Shown one piece after another: positions 1 to 7,068 of a DNA stretch of 64,000 bases. This DNA comes from Nitrospira sp. (GTDB lineage: Bacteria; Nitrospirota; Nitrospiria; Nitrospirales; Nitrospiraceae): NCBI GenBank assembly GCA_035968315.1, contig JAVYIN010000011.1:21076-85075 (forward strand). Reading direction: 5' to 3'. The notes below the pieces were generated by a model. The model was not told the DNA's origin. It did no database searches and worked only from the letters and a program-made list of their open reading frames with translations. A program made the position numbers and the translations under genes. Within the stretch, counting starts at the first letter, position 1. Each line of letters begins with the position of its first letter.

Positions 1-1398
1 GCGGACATTCAGGGCCTTGCGACGGCCATTCTGCTGCCCTCCGTGGGAGTCTTTGGGGAGCCGATCCAGCGCCGGCCCGGTGCGGCTGGGCCGTTGACCC
101 ACGTCGTGGGCATCAGCTTGTTCCAGCGGGCCGTTCTGACATTGCAACGGGCCGGCATCCGGCACTTGATCGTGCTGGCCGGTCCGGAAGAAGAGCAGCT
201 CAAACAGGCGCTGGGCCGTGGCCCGCGTGTCACCATTCCGGTCCGATGGATGCCGATTCGGGAGTTCCCGCTCGACGATCCCCGTACCTGGGACGCGATG
301 GCGGCGGAAGTCCATGGCTTTTGCCTGATCGCGAGCGTGTGCGGCGTCTTTTCTCGTCCCTTGATCGAACACCTTCGGCGTGAGGTGCAGGACGGGCAGG
401 CCATCGTGGTGGCGCAGCCCGCAGGCCGGCAGGGTCTTGGTAAACAGCAGGTGCCGGTGATGGTGCAGGCGGAGCGGCTGCTGGCACTCGGTTCGGTGCG
501 AGGCGCGTCGGCGGAATTCGTTGCGGCGGATCTCTTGGTGGTGCCGGCCAGCCTCATGCGGTCCAGGCGTGCCGCTCATTCCACGGAAGAGACGATTCCG
601 ATCCGGCAATGGATCGAGCGGGCGGCGCTCGATGGGCGGGTGCGGGTGGTGAGAACGGACCGGCATCCGGCGGAGTGGTATCAGGACGTGCGGATCCAGG
701 CCGATGTGCCGATGGCGGAACGCCGGCTCTTCTCCTCGCTGAAAGGCGAATTCGAAGGGTTCGTCGATCGGTATTTCAACCGCAAGCTGTCGCGCTGGTT
801 TACCCGTGTGTTTCTCGTGCTGGGCCTCTCCCCGAACGTCATCACGATGATCGCAACGGTGATCGGGCTGCTGGCGGCGGCGGGGTTCGGCATCGGTACC
901 TACAGCGCGGGCATTCTGGCGGCGGCGCTGTTTCAACTGGCGGCGGTGATCGATTGTTGCGACGGTGAAGTGGCGCGGCTCACGTTTACGGAGTCGCCGT
1001 TCGGAGCCTGGCTCGACATTGCCATGGACAACGTCGTGCACATGGCGATATTCGGCGGGATTGCGATCGGCGCCTATCAGCGCGTTGCCGCGCAAGACGA
1101 GGCCTGGATTCCCTTGGCCCTGGGCGCGGCGGCTATTGTCGGAAACGCCCTGTCGTTCCTGCTGGTCAATCGGGCGCAGAAGATCAAGCAGGCGAGCGGG
1201 TGGAAGACCCCGGTCCATGCCGCCTGGTCGGATTTCATGTTGAAGAACGTGGCGAGCCGCGATTTTTCCGTCGTCGTGCTGCTCTTTGCCCTGCTGGGCA
1301 AGCTGGAGTGGTTTCTGTGTATGGCCGCGGCCGGGTCGATCGTGTTTGCCGCGCTGATGGTGTGGGTGATTCGTCCATCCGCTACGTCCCGTGCTTAG
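1..1398 (+). CDS. CDP-alcohol phosphatidyltransferase with N-terminal nucleotidyltransferase-like domain (5' partial)
   Basis: The frame is open to the first base of the window, so the start probably lies upstream; GTG at 43 is the first in-window alternative. The C-terminal half is membrane-embedded. Nucleotides 952-1029 encode the full CDP-alcohol phosphatidyltransferase signature D-x2-D-G-x2-A-R-x8-G-x3-D-x3-D, which binds metal and the CDP-activated lipid. The first ~200 residues look like a degenerate sugar/polyol nucleotidyltransferase fold (a region resembling the G-x-x-L-F-x-R-A segment followed by LQRAGI), as in bifunctional inositol-phosphate cytidylyltransferase / phosphoinositol synthases. 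The next gene overlaps by 8 bases and is a flippase-like membrane protein, which suggests a shared polar-lipid pathway. The phosphatidyltransferase call is firm. The alcohol substrate and any cytidylyltransferase activity are inference. Confidence 0.85.
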   Translation, partial: ADIQGLATAILLPSVGVFGEPIQRRPGAAGPLTHVVGISLFQRAVLTLQRAGIRHLIVLAGPEEEQLKQALGRGPRVTIPVRWMPIREFPLDDPRTWDAMAAEVHGFCLIASVCGVFSRPLIEHLRREVQDGQAIVVAQPAGRQGLGKQQVPVMVQAERLLALGSVRGASAEFVAADLLVVPASLMRSRRAAHSTEETIPIRQWIERAALDGRVRVVRTDRHPAEWYQDVRIQADVPMAERRLFSSLKGEFEGFVDRYFNRKLSRWFTRVFLVLGLSPNVITMIATVIGLLAAAGFGIGTYSAGILAAALFQLAAVIDCCDGEVARLTFTESPFGAWLDIAMDNVVHMAIFGGIAIGAYQRVAAQDEAWIPLALGAAAIVGNALSFLLVNRAQKIKQASGWKTPVHAAWSDFMLKNVASRDFSVVVLLFALLGKLEWFLCMAAAGSIVFAALMVWVIRPSATSRA

Positions 1399-2383
1399 GC
1401 CCCTCCTCCTTGCCCTCGGGCTGGCCACACTCGGGCTCCTCGTCTGGCATATCGGGCCTGGCCGCATCTATGACGCGGCGGCGCAGCTCGGGCCGCTGGC
1501 CCTGCTCGTCATGCTCATCCCCTCGTTCATCATGTACGCGATCGAAGCCTACGGGTGGAAAGTCACGCTGGGGCCTTCGGCGCAGGCGGTGCCGTTCTGG
1601 CGCGTGTTTGCCATCAGGACCGCCGGGGAAGTGGTGAACATGACCACGCCGACCGCCTATGTCGGCGGCGAGCCGCTGAAGGCCTATCTCTTGAAAAAAC
1701 ACCGCGTGCCGATGGTGGAAGGCCTGGCTTCGGTCGTCATTGCCAAAACCACGATGACGATTGCCGAAGTCCTGTTCATTTTGCTCGGCATCGCGCTGGG
1801 CGTGTGGGTGTTGGGCGGGCACGATTCGTCCGGCCAGACCGTGGCGGCGGCGCTTTTGAGCGTGGGGCTGCTGGCGTTCGGGACGGCGGCCTTCGTGTTT
1901 GTGCAGCGGCGCGGCCTCTTTACCTGGATGCTGGAGACACTCCGGCGGCTGGGATTCCGGATCGGCTTTCTGGAAGCGCGGGAAGAGAAATTGCGCGAAC
2001 TCGACCGGACGATCTTGGAGTTCTATACGCACCAGCGGCCGGCCTTTTATACCTCCACCGGGCTCTTTTTTCTCGGCTGGCTGGCGGAAGCGCTGGAAGT
2101 CTACGTCATCATTGATTATCTCGGCGGGCCGGCGCTGGCAGTCTCGGCCATTTCCATCGGAGCGCTTTCGGTTTTCATCAAGGGCGGGACCTTCTTCATC
2201 CCCGGCAGCCTCGGCGCACAGGACGGCGGCAATCTGCTCCTGTTGAAAGCGTTCGGCTATAGCGACGTCACCGGGATCACCTTCGCGTTGCTCCGGCGAT
2301 TCCGCGAACTCGTCTGGATCGGCATCGGGCTGCTGTGTCTGGCGGTGTTGGGGAGGGGCTCGGGAACTGCGGACAAGAGTTAA
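1391..2383 (+). CDS. Lysylphosphatidylglycerol synthase TM-region / UPF0104 flippase-like integral membrane protein
   Basis: This 330-residue protein has about seven or eight hydrophobic segments and the pattern of the LPG_synthase_TM (TIGR00374/UPF0104) family. Its conserved stretches are TAYVGGEPLKAY near residue 94 and a C-terminal GSLGAQDGG motif. The family consists of membrane-only proteins thought to move lipids or lipid-linked intermediates across the inner membrane; biochemical roles differ between members. It starts at GTG 1391, eight bases inside the upstream phosphatidyltransferase, so the two are probably translationally coupled and act on the same lipid product (inference). Its TAA stop at 2381-2383 interlocks with the stop of the convergent PilZ gene in the tetranucleotide TTAA. 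Confidence 0.82.
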   Translation: MLRPLLLALGLATLGLLVWHIGPGRIYDAAAQLGPLALLVMLIPSFIMYAIEAYGWKVTLGPSAQAVPFWRVFAIRTAGEVVNMTTPTAYVGGEPLKAYLLKKHRVPMVEGLASVVIAKTTMTIAEVLFILLGIALGVWVLGGHDSSGQTVAAALLSVGLLAFGTAAFVFVQRRGLFTWMLETLRRLGFRIGFLEAREEKLRELDRTILEFYTHQRPAFYTSTGLFFLGWLAEALEVYVIIDYLGGPALAVSAISIGALSVFIKGGTFFIPGSLGAQDGGNLLLLKAFGYSDVTGITFALLRRFRELVWIGIGLLCLAVLGRGSGTADKS

Positions 2384-2760
2384 GAGACCGCGCCACCCTG
2401 CTTGATCGTCGTGAGCCGTTCGATCATCCGGTCCCACACGAACCCGTGCAGGCGAAGGTCTGCCGCCCGTTCGATCTTCGTAAACTGCACGCCGATCTGG
2501 TTCTCTTTCACCCACCGCACTTCCGCCCCCTCGATCGGCAGCGACTCGGGCCGATCAGGCAGAATCAATCGCAGCAACAGGTGGCTCGTTTGAGAGGGGG
2601 GTGTGGCACATTCGATCGTGCAGCCTAACACCGACAGATTTGTCACGGTGCCTTCGCCGATCGCCGCCGCTCCCGCAAACATCACGGGATAGGTTACGGC
2701 CAGCGGGATCCGGTAGTGCTCACGTTGATAGGGCTTGGGCTGTTCCTGAGTCTGTTCCAT
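2380..2760 (-). CDS. PilZ-domain protein (probable cyclic-di-GMP binding)
   Basis: This protein of 126 residues is a single PilZ domain. The cyclic-di-GMP-binding arginine motif R-x-x-x-R is present as REHYR near residue 12, and the D/N-x-S-x-x-G motif as NLSVLG about 30 residues later. PilZ proteins bind cyclic-di-GMP and pass the signal to pili, motility or exopolysaccharide machinery. I chose ATG at 2760 because the domain begins just after it. A longer frame to GTG 2853 would add 31 low-complexity residues and run into the structured repeat at 2828-2936. No clear ribosome binding site precedes 2760. It is convergent with the flippase-like gene, sharing four bases. Confidence 0.75.
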   Translation of the reverse strand: MEQTQEQPKPYQREHYRIPLAVTYPVMFAGAAAIGEGTVTNLSVLGCTIECATPPSQTSHLLLRLILPDRPESLPIEGAEVRWVKENQIGVQFTKIERAADLRLHGFVWDRMIERLTTIKQGGAVS

Positions 2761-2827
2761 GGTAGGAGGGAGTGTAGCGCGGCGGCAGGCCGCACGCCTA
2801 TCCCCCGTTGGAGGGGAAGAAAGAGGC

Positions 2828-2936
2828 GTCGTCCGTGTTGGTTCTTTGCTCACTGAGCGCGCACGCAGAGATAATCAGATTTTTAAACGAAGGGTTGTGC
2901 TCGCTCAACGTGCGCAGGAGAACCAAGCACGGATGC
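2828..2936 (+). repeat. Two-hairpin intergenic element, copy D (degenerate arms)
   Basis: The left arm at about 2831-2845 pairs with 2919-2934 through roughly 15 base pairs with a one-base bulge (ccgtg/ttggttct against agaaccaagcacgg). The interior at 2847-2916 carries the same two hairpins as the other copies: TGCTCA-N5-CGCGCA at 2847-2863, then TGCTCG-N7-TGCGCA at 2898-2916, with a 32-base linker. It is the most diverged of the four copies, but its second hairpin retains the T-to-C mismatch position and the GCAG boundary. It lies upstream of the PilZ gene and downstream of the toxin remnant. Confidence 0.7.
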
Positions 2937-2990
2937 CGCTTGGAGGAGCGTAGCTTTCAATGACTGATCCGAATCGCCATTACCTGGGAG

Positions 2991-3267
2991 TTATTCTTCG
3001 ATGTGCCAGGGTTCTCTGCGGGCGAGTTCTGCGAGGTCTCGTGCGCCATGGATGACGTGGAGAATAATGACGTGATTTTCTGTAGGGTGTAGGCAATGCG
3101 ATAGCTGCTGAACAGCAATTCGCGCAAATGGTGCCGTCCGAACTCCGGCACAATACGGCCCCGCTGCGGGGCCTGCTCCAGGCGCTCTGCGGTCTCGACA
3201 ATGCGGTTGATGAAATGAACAGCGTGAAGGGTGGAGTCGCGGTCAGCGACCAGCAGACTTCCGCCAT
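2991..3267 (-). pseudogene. Decayed ParE/RelE-type toxin (two frameshifts)
   Basis: Three frames must be joined to read a ParE-like toxin. It begins at ATG 3267 as MAEVCWSLTA. It then continues in a second frame through a FINRIVETAERLE-type helix and the hallmark GRIVPEFGR, and L-R-E-L-L-F-S-S-Y-R-I-A-Y. At about 3075 it shifts again and ends with HVIILHVIHGARDL, stopping at TAA 2991-2993. The total of 277 bases is not a multiple of three and is shorter than the usual 285-300, so the first lesion probably removed several bases near the N-terminal helix. The ATG overlaps the antitoxin end, as is normal for these operons. Two lesions make sequencing error unlikely; the toxin is presumably inactive. 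Confidence 0.75.
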
Positions 3268-3440
3268 TGCGCGATTCTTTCTTTCAGTTCTTGGTGGGAG
3301 ATGACGCAACTTTCATCGACATCTTGCAAGCCTCTGTCGATCATCCGTTTGAAGAAGAGCTCCTCCAGGATGTCGTCAGTGGTGACCTCGTCCGGCAGTT
3401 TTTGAATGGGTTCGAGCGCCTCGGATTTTTCTATTCCCAT
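3243..3440 (-). CDS. Antitoxin of a ParE/RelE-type toxin-antitoxin pair
   Basis: This small acidic/basic protein of 65 residues contains LPDEVTTDDILEELFFK and ends HQELKERIAQWRK. This is the pattern of short antitoxins that partner ParE/RelE toxins, with an N-terminal interaction helix and a C-terminal HxELKER segment. The start at 3440 has a GGAGG ribosome binding site about six bases upstream on the minus strand. The reading frame is intact while the partner toxin, which overlaps its last 25 bases, is broken. An antitoxin can therefore persist here without a functional toxin, either by chance or to protect against related toxins elsewhere (inference). Confidence 0.72.
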   Translation of the reverse strand: MGIEKSEALEPIQKLPDEVTTDDILEELFFKRMIDRGLQDVDESCVISHQELKERIAQWRKSAGR

Positions 3441-3555
3441 TGCAGCCTCCAGGGTGAATCCTACACGGCCAGTATTGCCGGAATCAGCCTGTCAGGGGAA
3501 GGAGATGAGTCAAGAGAGGCTGGACCATTTAACGCTAGAAACGAGAAAGCTTCGG

Positions 3556-3567
3556 TGATTCGAATCA
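3556..3567. promoter_or_regulatory. 12-bp perfect palindrome upstream of the antitoxin
   Basis: TGATTCGAATCA is perfectly self-complementary. It lies between the divergently transcribed antitoxin gene and the small membrane-protein gene, about 115 bases upstream of the antitoxin start. A near copy (TGATCCGAATCG) lies at 2966-2977 beyond the other end of the toxin/antitoxin module. It could be an operator for the antitoxin, but this is inference. Confidence 0.35.
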
Positions 3568-3580
3568 GCCATCGGATGAA

Positions 3581-3608
3581 TTGACAGATTTGGCTGGAGT
3601 TGTATGCT
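3581..3608 (+). promoter_or_regulatory. Sigma70-type promoter for the small membrane protein
   Basis: TTGACA at 3581-3586 is followed by a 16-base spacer and TATGCT at 3603-3608. Transcription should begin near 3615, practically at the ATG at 3617, so the message would be leaderless. Confidence 0.5.
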
Positions 3609-3616
3609 TTGTTTAT

Positions 3617-4006
3617 ATGTTTGTCCCTCCCTCTACAGGCCGAAGACGTTCGAGTGAGGAAAGTTATATCGGATCGGGTGGTTTGCTCGACCATCCAGGA
3701 ATCCCTCATGAGGTCTGGACTCCAAAGGCCCGTGGCCGTTTTGGAATATACATGTCAGGTGCAATGGGTTTTACGGGAATTCTCTTTGCATTGGCGACAT
3801 GGCATCTAGCAGGTATGCATATCGAAGGACCGGGTGGACTCGTCGCCTACTTGACGTTTCTCGCCTGGATCGCCTGCAATGCAGGAGGCTTGTTAACAGG
3901 GATTATTAGTGTGTTTTCGGCTGAAGCTGATGATCGCAGGGCGGCACTTTTTATTACTGCTGTGAATGCAGCATCACTCTCTTTTGTGTATTTTCTCCAC
4001 CCATGA
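3617..4006 (+). CDS. Hypothetical small membrane protein
   Basis: I do not recognise this protein of 129 residues. The N-terminal ~45 residues are polar. Three hydrophobic segments follow, roughly residues 50-65, 76-100 and 108-127, consistent with an inner-membrane protein. ATG 3617 is chosen because a good promoter ends at 3608, so the TTG at 3581 (part of the -35 hexamer) cannot be the start. A still later start at 3752, just before the first hydrophobic segment, is possible. Base composition is lower in GC than the flanking core genes, in keeping with the accessory island. It is divergent from the antitoxin. Confidence 0.5.
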   Translation: MFVPPSTGRRRSSEESYIGSGGLLDHPGIPHEVWTPKARGRFGIYMSGAMGFTGILFALATWHLAGMHIEGPGGLVAYLTFLAWIACNAGGLLTGIISVFSAEADDRRAALFITAVNAASLSFVYFLHP

Positions 4007-4249
4007 CCGCCGCCGGTAATTTTTCTTGCTGATGCGAGAGAAAGACAGGCGTGAGCATTTATATCACTGACATAGGCGAGTTTTGCATGTTAGCCGAAGA
4101 TGCTAGCTTTGATCGATTTCAGGCCAACGTTAAGATAACTCGGGCTGATCAGCGCGAGAAGGAGAAATCCCAAGGGGGGCAGCAAATGCATGGTAGGCCG
4201 TTAGGCTAAGCGCGTCAGTTTATTATGGTGCATATTGTGTTGTGAACCA

Positions 4250-5851
4250 TCAATCAAAAAGACGTGGTGTGTCGATCTGCGCGATGCCATCCGCCAGTTC
4301 GGGCCAGCGGTTCACGAATGAGAGCGCGGACACACGCCCAAGTTCACGTGGCTCAATCTTGTTGAGTCCGCCGCCATAGACTCGGCCTTCTCCGCGCAGT
4401 TCGTGGGCGGTCACGCCGCGCAGGAGTTCGTGTACTTCCGCGCTTCGTTCAGGATGCTGGCGCAGCATATTCGCCAAACTATTTTTCGGATACAGCATTA
4501 AGTAGAGGTTGGTGCCGATGGCGCGCGAGCGGTTCAAAATGAAGCGAAAGGGCTGTTTTTCATTGGCGCCTCGCCCCATATAGGTGCAGAGAAAGGGCGC
4601 GGGCATGCGCTGTTCTTGTTTGTACCAAGGATCTCGTTGGCTCACGAGGTAGCCGCTCTTAATGCCAAGGTCTTCGGCTGTCTTCAGGTATGCCCATAGT
4701 GCCGGGTGACGAGTTTCGACGATGGGCTCGGGAAGATTGCAGTCGATCAGGCAAAATTGGCGGTTGATTACTGGGTAGCCATCCTCGTCGCCATCGATCA
4801 CCGTTTCGGTGAGATGCCGAGGACTGGGCAAGATGGGACGTAGATAGCGATTGGGCAGTCCCAGGCGTTTCGCATTGGTTCGATCGAGTACGAAGTATTT
4901 ATTGTTGCCCGTTGCGATCCCACGTTGGATTTTGAAGAGGTCTTTCAGCGTGAGGCCGGTCTTGTCATCGGCGGTTTGCCGGTCGTTTTTGGCATGGGCT
5001 GGGAAGACGGTCCATTTTCGCGATCCGCACAGGCGGTCGAGGGTGATCCTGTCTCGGATATGAGGATTGGTCATGGTGCCGCCGAACGTGAATTCGACGG
5101 CATGATTATCGGCGGGCAATGATTTGCGGAACACGAGCACCACAGACGAGACCAGTGCATCTCCAAATTGCACGTCGTCCGGGTCGAATCGGTGGGCACG
5201 GATGAGGGTTACTCGGTTCGTGAGAAAACTTTTGAGGGCCGCGCCGTAATTGACGTCCATAAATTCTGACGGTATGAGCCATGCGGCGATTCCGTCATCG
5301 TCCATCCATGCCGTGGCAAGCAATAGGAAGTGGACATAGAGACCTGCTAAGCCGCTGACCTCGATGCCGGTCAACTTAAAGGTGAGGCGTTGAAGCCGTT
5401 CCTTGTCAGTTCGTGCGAGATGATGATGCCGGACATAAGGGGGATTGGCCAAAATGACGTTGGGGGCCGGCGGGCGTGACCCGTTGGCAACGATGCGAGT
5501 GAAGTCTCCTCGCAGAACGGTGAGCCCCGCAGGGCTCCATAGTTCCTGCGCCGCTTTGCAAAAGGCCGGATCGAGTTCGATTCCGATGGCGTGTTCGATC
5601 CGCTTGCTCCCAAAGACGGCTAGGGCCGCCGAGAAAAAACTGCCGGAGCCGACGGCTGGATCGGCGAAGCGAATCCGTATCCTGTCGTGGTTGAGTTGCG
5701 TGTCAATGTATCGGGCGATTTCAACCGCTAAGCCGGGCGGTGTTGCAAACTGCCCTAAGCGGTTCCGATCGGCGGCGGATTTGGTGGCGTCGATCTCTGA
5801 TTGGATTGCCTGTCGGCGCCGTTCGATGGAGTCGTCCAGTTGCGCGATCAT
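4250..5851 (-). CDS. N6-adenine DNA methyltransferase of a type II restriction-modification system
   Basis: This 533-residue protein has an Eco57I/PstI-like gamma-class amino-methyltransferase layout. S-adenosylmethionine binding motif I (ADPAVGSGSFF) is at residues 63-73, an acidic motif II (IGIELDP) at 89-95, and the catalytic NPPY at 136-139. The C-terminal half is probably the target-recognition region. It methylates adenine in the recognition site and so protects the chromosome from the neighbouring nuclease. Its ATG at 5851 lies five bases after the stop of the endonuclease gene on the same strand, so the pair forms an operon with the nuclease first. GC content is below that of the core genes, suggesting horizontal acquisition. 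Confidence 0.88.
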   Translation of the reverse strand: MIAQLDDSIERRRQAIQSEIDATKSAADRNRLGQFATPPGLAVEIARYIDTQLNHDRIRIRFADPAVGSGSFFSAALAVFGSKRIEHAIGIELDPAFCKAAQELWSPAGLTVLRGDFTRIVANGSRPPAPNVILANPPYVRHHHLARTDKERLQRLTFKLTGIEVSGLAGLYVHFLLLATAWMDDDGIAAWLIPSEFMDVNYGAALKSFLTNRVTLIRAHRFDPDDVQFGDALVSSVVLVFRKSLPADNHAVEFTFGGTMTNPHIRDRITLDRLCGSRKWTVFPAHAKNDRQTADDKTGLTLKDLFKIQRGIATGNNKYFVLDRTNAKRLGLPNRYLRPILPSPRHLTETVIDGDEDGYPVINRQFCLIDCNLPEPIVETRHPALWAYLKTAEDLGIKSGYLVSQRDPWYKQEQRMPAPFLCTYMGRGANEKQPFRFILNRSRAIGTNLYLMLYPKNSLANMLRQHPERSAEVHELLRGVTAHELRGEGRVYGGGLNKIEPRELGRVSALSFVNRWPELADGIAQIDTPRLFD

Positions 5852-5856
5852 GCTAT

Positions 5857-6816
5857 CTACAACCCCAATTTAAGCAGGTCGTCGATTCGGTGCTCCCAGA
5901 CCCAATCCAGTCCTTCGGCTGCTTCATAGCCGAGATAGTCGCTTCCGAAGTAGCCGCAGAGAAATAAGACGAATGAAATGGACGTCCCGTACGTTGCTTG
6001 AAGCTGATGAATTTTCGTGGCTTCTTCCTTGCGGCGTTTATTCGTGTTGGTGAAGTCGCCTGCCGACTTTGCTTCAATCAAAATGGGCAACCGGTTCTTG
6101 CGAAGCTTCTTTGGTTGAATGGTCACGTCGATGGGGATATTGACCTTGAGGGATTTTCCAACCGGCACATTCATCCGAAATGCGTATGTGCCAGGCGTCA
6201 TCTTGGTGAGTGGGATGCCCGCAGGGTGCGGGTGTTTGCGATAGCCTCGTTTGTCGAGAAAGGCCTCGATCCGGGCGAGTTGCCGTTGCTCCTGGGCATT
6301 GCGAACGATCGGATTGGCGACTGCGCTGCAAAGACGGTCCGCGACTATTGTTGATGCGCGGTCGCGTTCAAGGTCGGTCGGGCTCTTACTTCTGGTAAGC
6401 CAAGGGAAGATATCTCTATCCAAGAGTTTTTCCAGAATGCGACTAATTGATGCCAATTCTGCATCAAGATCTGTTTCCGCCATCTTGGGAGGAAGCGTGC
6501 CGCCTTCCATCCGTGCAACAAGATTCTTGTTTGTATCGGCTAATCCAATTAATCGATCTACCGCAAGCGGCGGGGCGGCACACATGCGGAGTGTCGGCAG
6601 TGCACTGGGGTTCGCTTTGAGCGTGGCGATATCGAGGCTGCGTAAATCGTGAGTGGCAAGGAGGGCAGCCTTTACATGCGCCGTCGTGGCGACTCTCGTC
6701 GTACGGAATGCCTCCGGTGCGAACTCCATAAACCACCGATTAAATTGGTCAACGGAGGCAGCAATGTCAGCTTTCCAGCGGTGCGGCTTGTCAGCATTGA
6801 TCCGTGATGTGCTCAT
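5857..6816 (-). CDS. XamI-family type II restriction endonuclease
   Basis: This 319-residue protein has the XamI-family N-terminal signature WKADIAASVDQFNRWF (residues 14-29) followed by FAPEAFRTTR. A PD-(D/E)xK nuclease core is visible as IPID (Asp230) followed by ILIEAKS (Glu248, Lys250) after an 18-residue gap. The XamI prototype recognises GTCGAC; that this enzyme shares the specificity is inference from family resemblance. The methyltransferase follows directly. No controller (C) protein is visible. The frame is intact with all catalytic residues, so it is likely functional. It starts at ATG 6816; a shorter start is not suggested by the family alignment I recall. Confidence 0.82.
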   Translation of the reverse strand: MSTSRINADKPHRWKADIAASVDQFNRWFMEFAPEAFRTTRVATTAHVKAALLATHDLRSLDIATLKANPSALPTLRMCAAPPLAVDRLIGLADTNKNLVARMEGGTLPPKMAETDLDAELASISRILEKLLDRDIFPWLTRSKSPTDLERDRASTIVADRLCSAVANPIVRNAQEQRQLARIEAFLDKRGYRKHPHPAGIPLTKMTPGTYAFRMNVPVGKSLKVNIPIDVTIQPKKLRKNRLPILIEAKSAGDFTNTNKRRKEEATKIHQLQATYGTSISFVLFLCGYFGSDYLGYEAAEGLDWVWEHRIDDLLKLGL

Positions 6817-6964
6817 GAATGGTTGTCGATTTGTCCTGCTTGTTGGCGAGCGTGTCCTCTCGCGGTAGGAGTTAACGATAGGCTACTTTTTGTAGCTAGT
6901 CATGTCAACTGAGTCATAGCCTGGGAATTAACGCGTTCGCTTCGTTGGATTGGGTAGTAGGTCT

Positions 6965-7003
6965 GTCGTCAAATGGCATGCCAAATGACGACTCTATCGT
7001 CAT
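6965..7003. promoter_or_regulatory. Interrupted palindrome / operator upstream of cstA
   Basis: GTCGTCA (6965-6971) and TGACGAC (6986-6992) flank, symmetrically and each with an AA spacer, the perfect palindrome TGGCATGCCA (6974-6983). 24 of 28 positions are symmetric. A further half-site TCGTCAT at 6997-7003 forms a second hairpin-like pair with ATGACGA at 6985-6991. The block sits about 66 bases upstream of the cstA start and looks like a dimer-binding operator with TGACGA half-sites. The regulator is unknown. Confidence 0.5.
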
Positions 7004-7068
7004 GGAAAGAGTGCGGTAAGTGAGAGGGGTGGGGCGCCCTACTGACAGACTGTGTTAGGATGCCGCGC

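Noticed and set aside
4007..4249. Search for a gene or RNA between the small membrane protein and the methyltransferase
   Set aside because: No frame with a credible start and no convincing structure was seen.
6883..6897. GCTAC-TTTTT-GTAGC hairpin upstream of the restriction endonuclease
   Set aside because: A five-bp stem with a T5 loop is expected by chance in such sequence; no supporting context.
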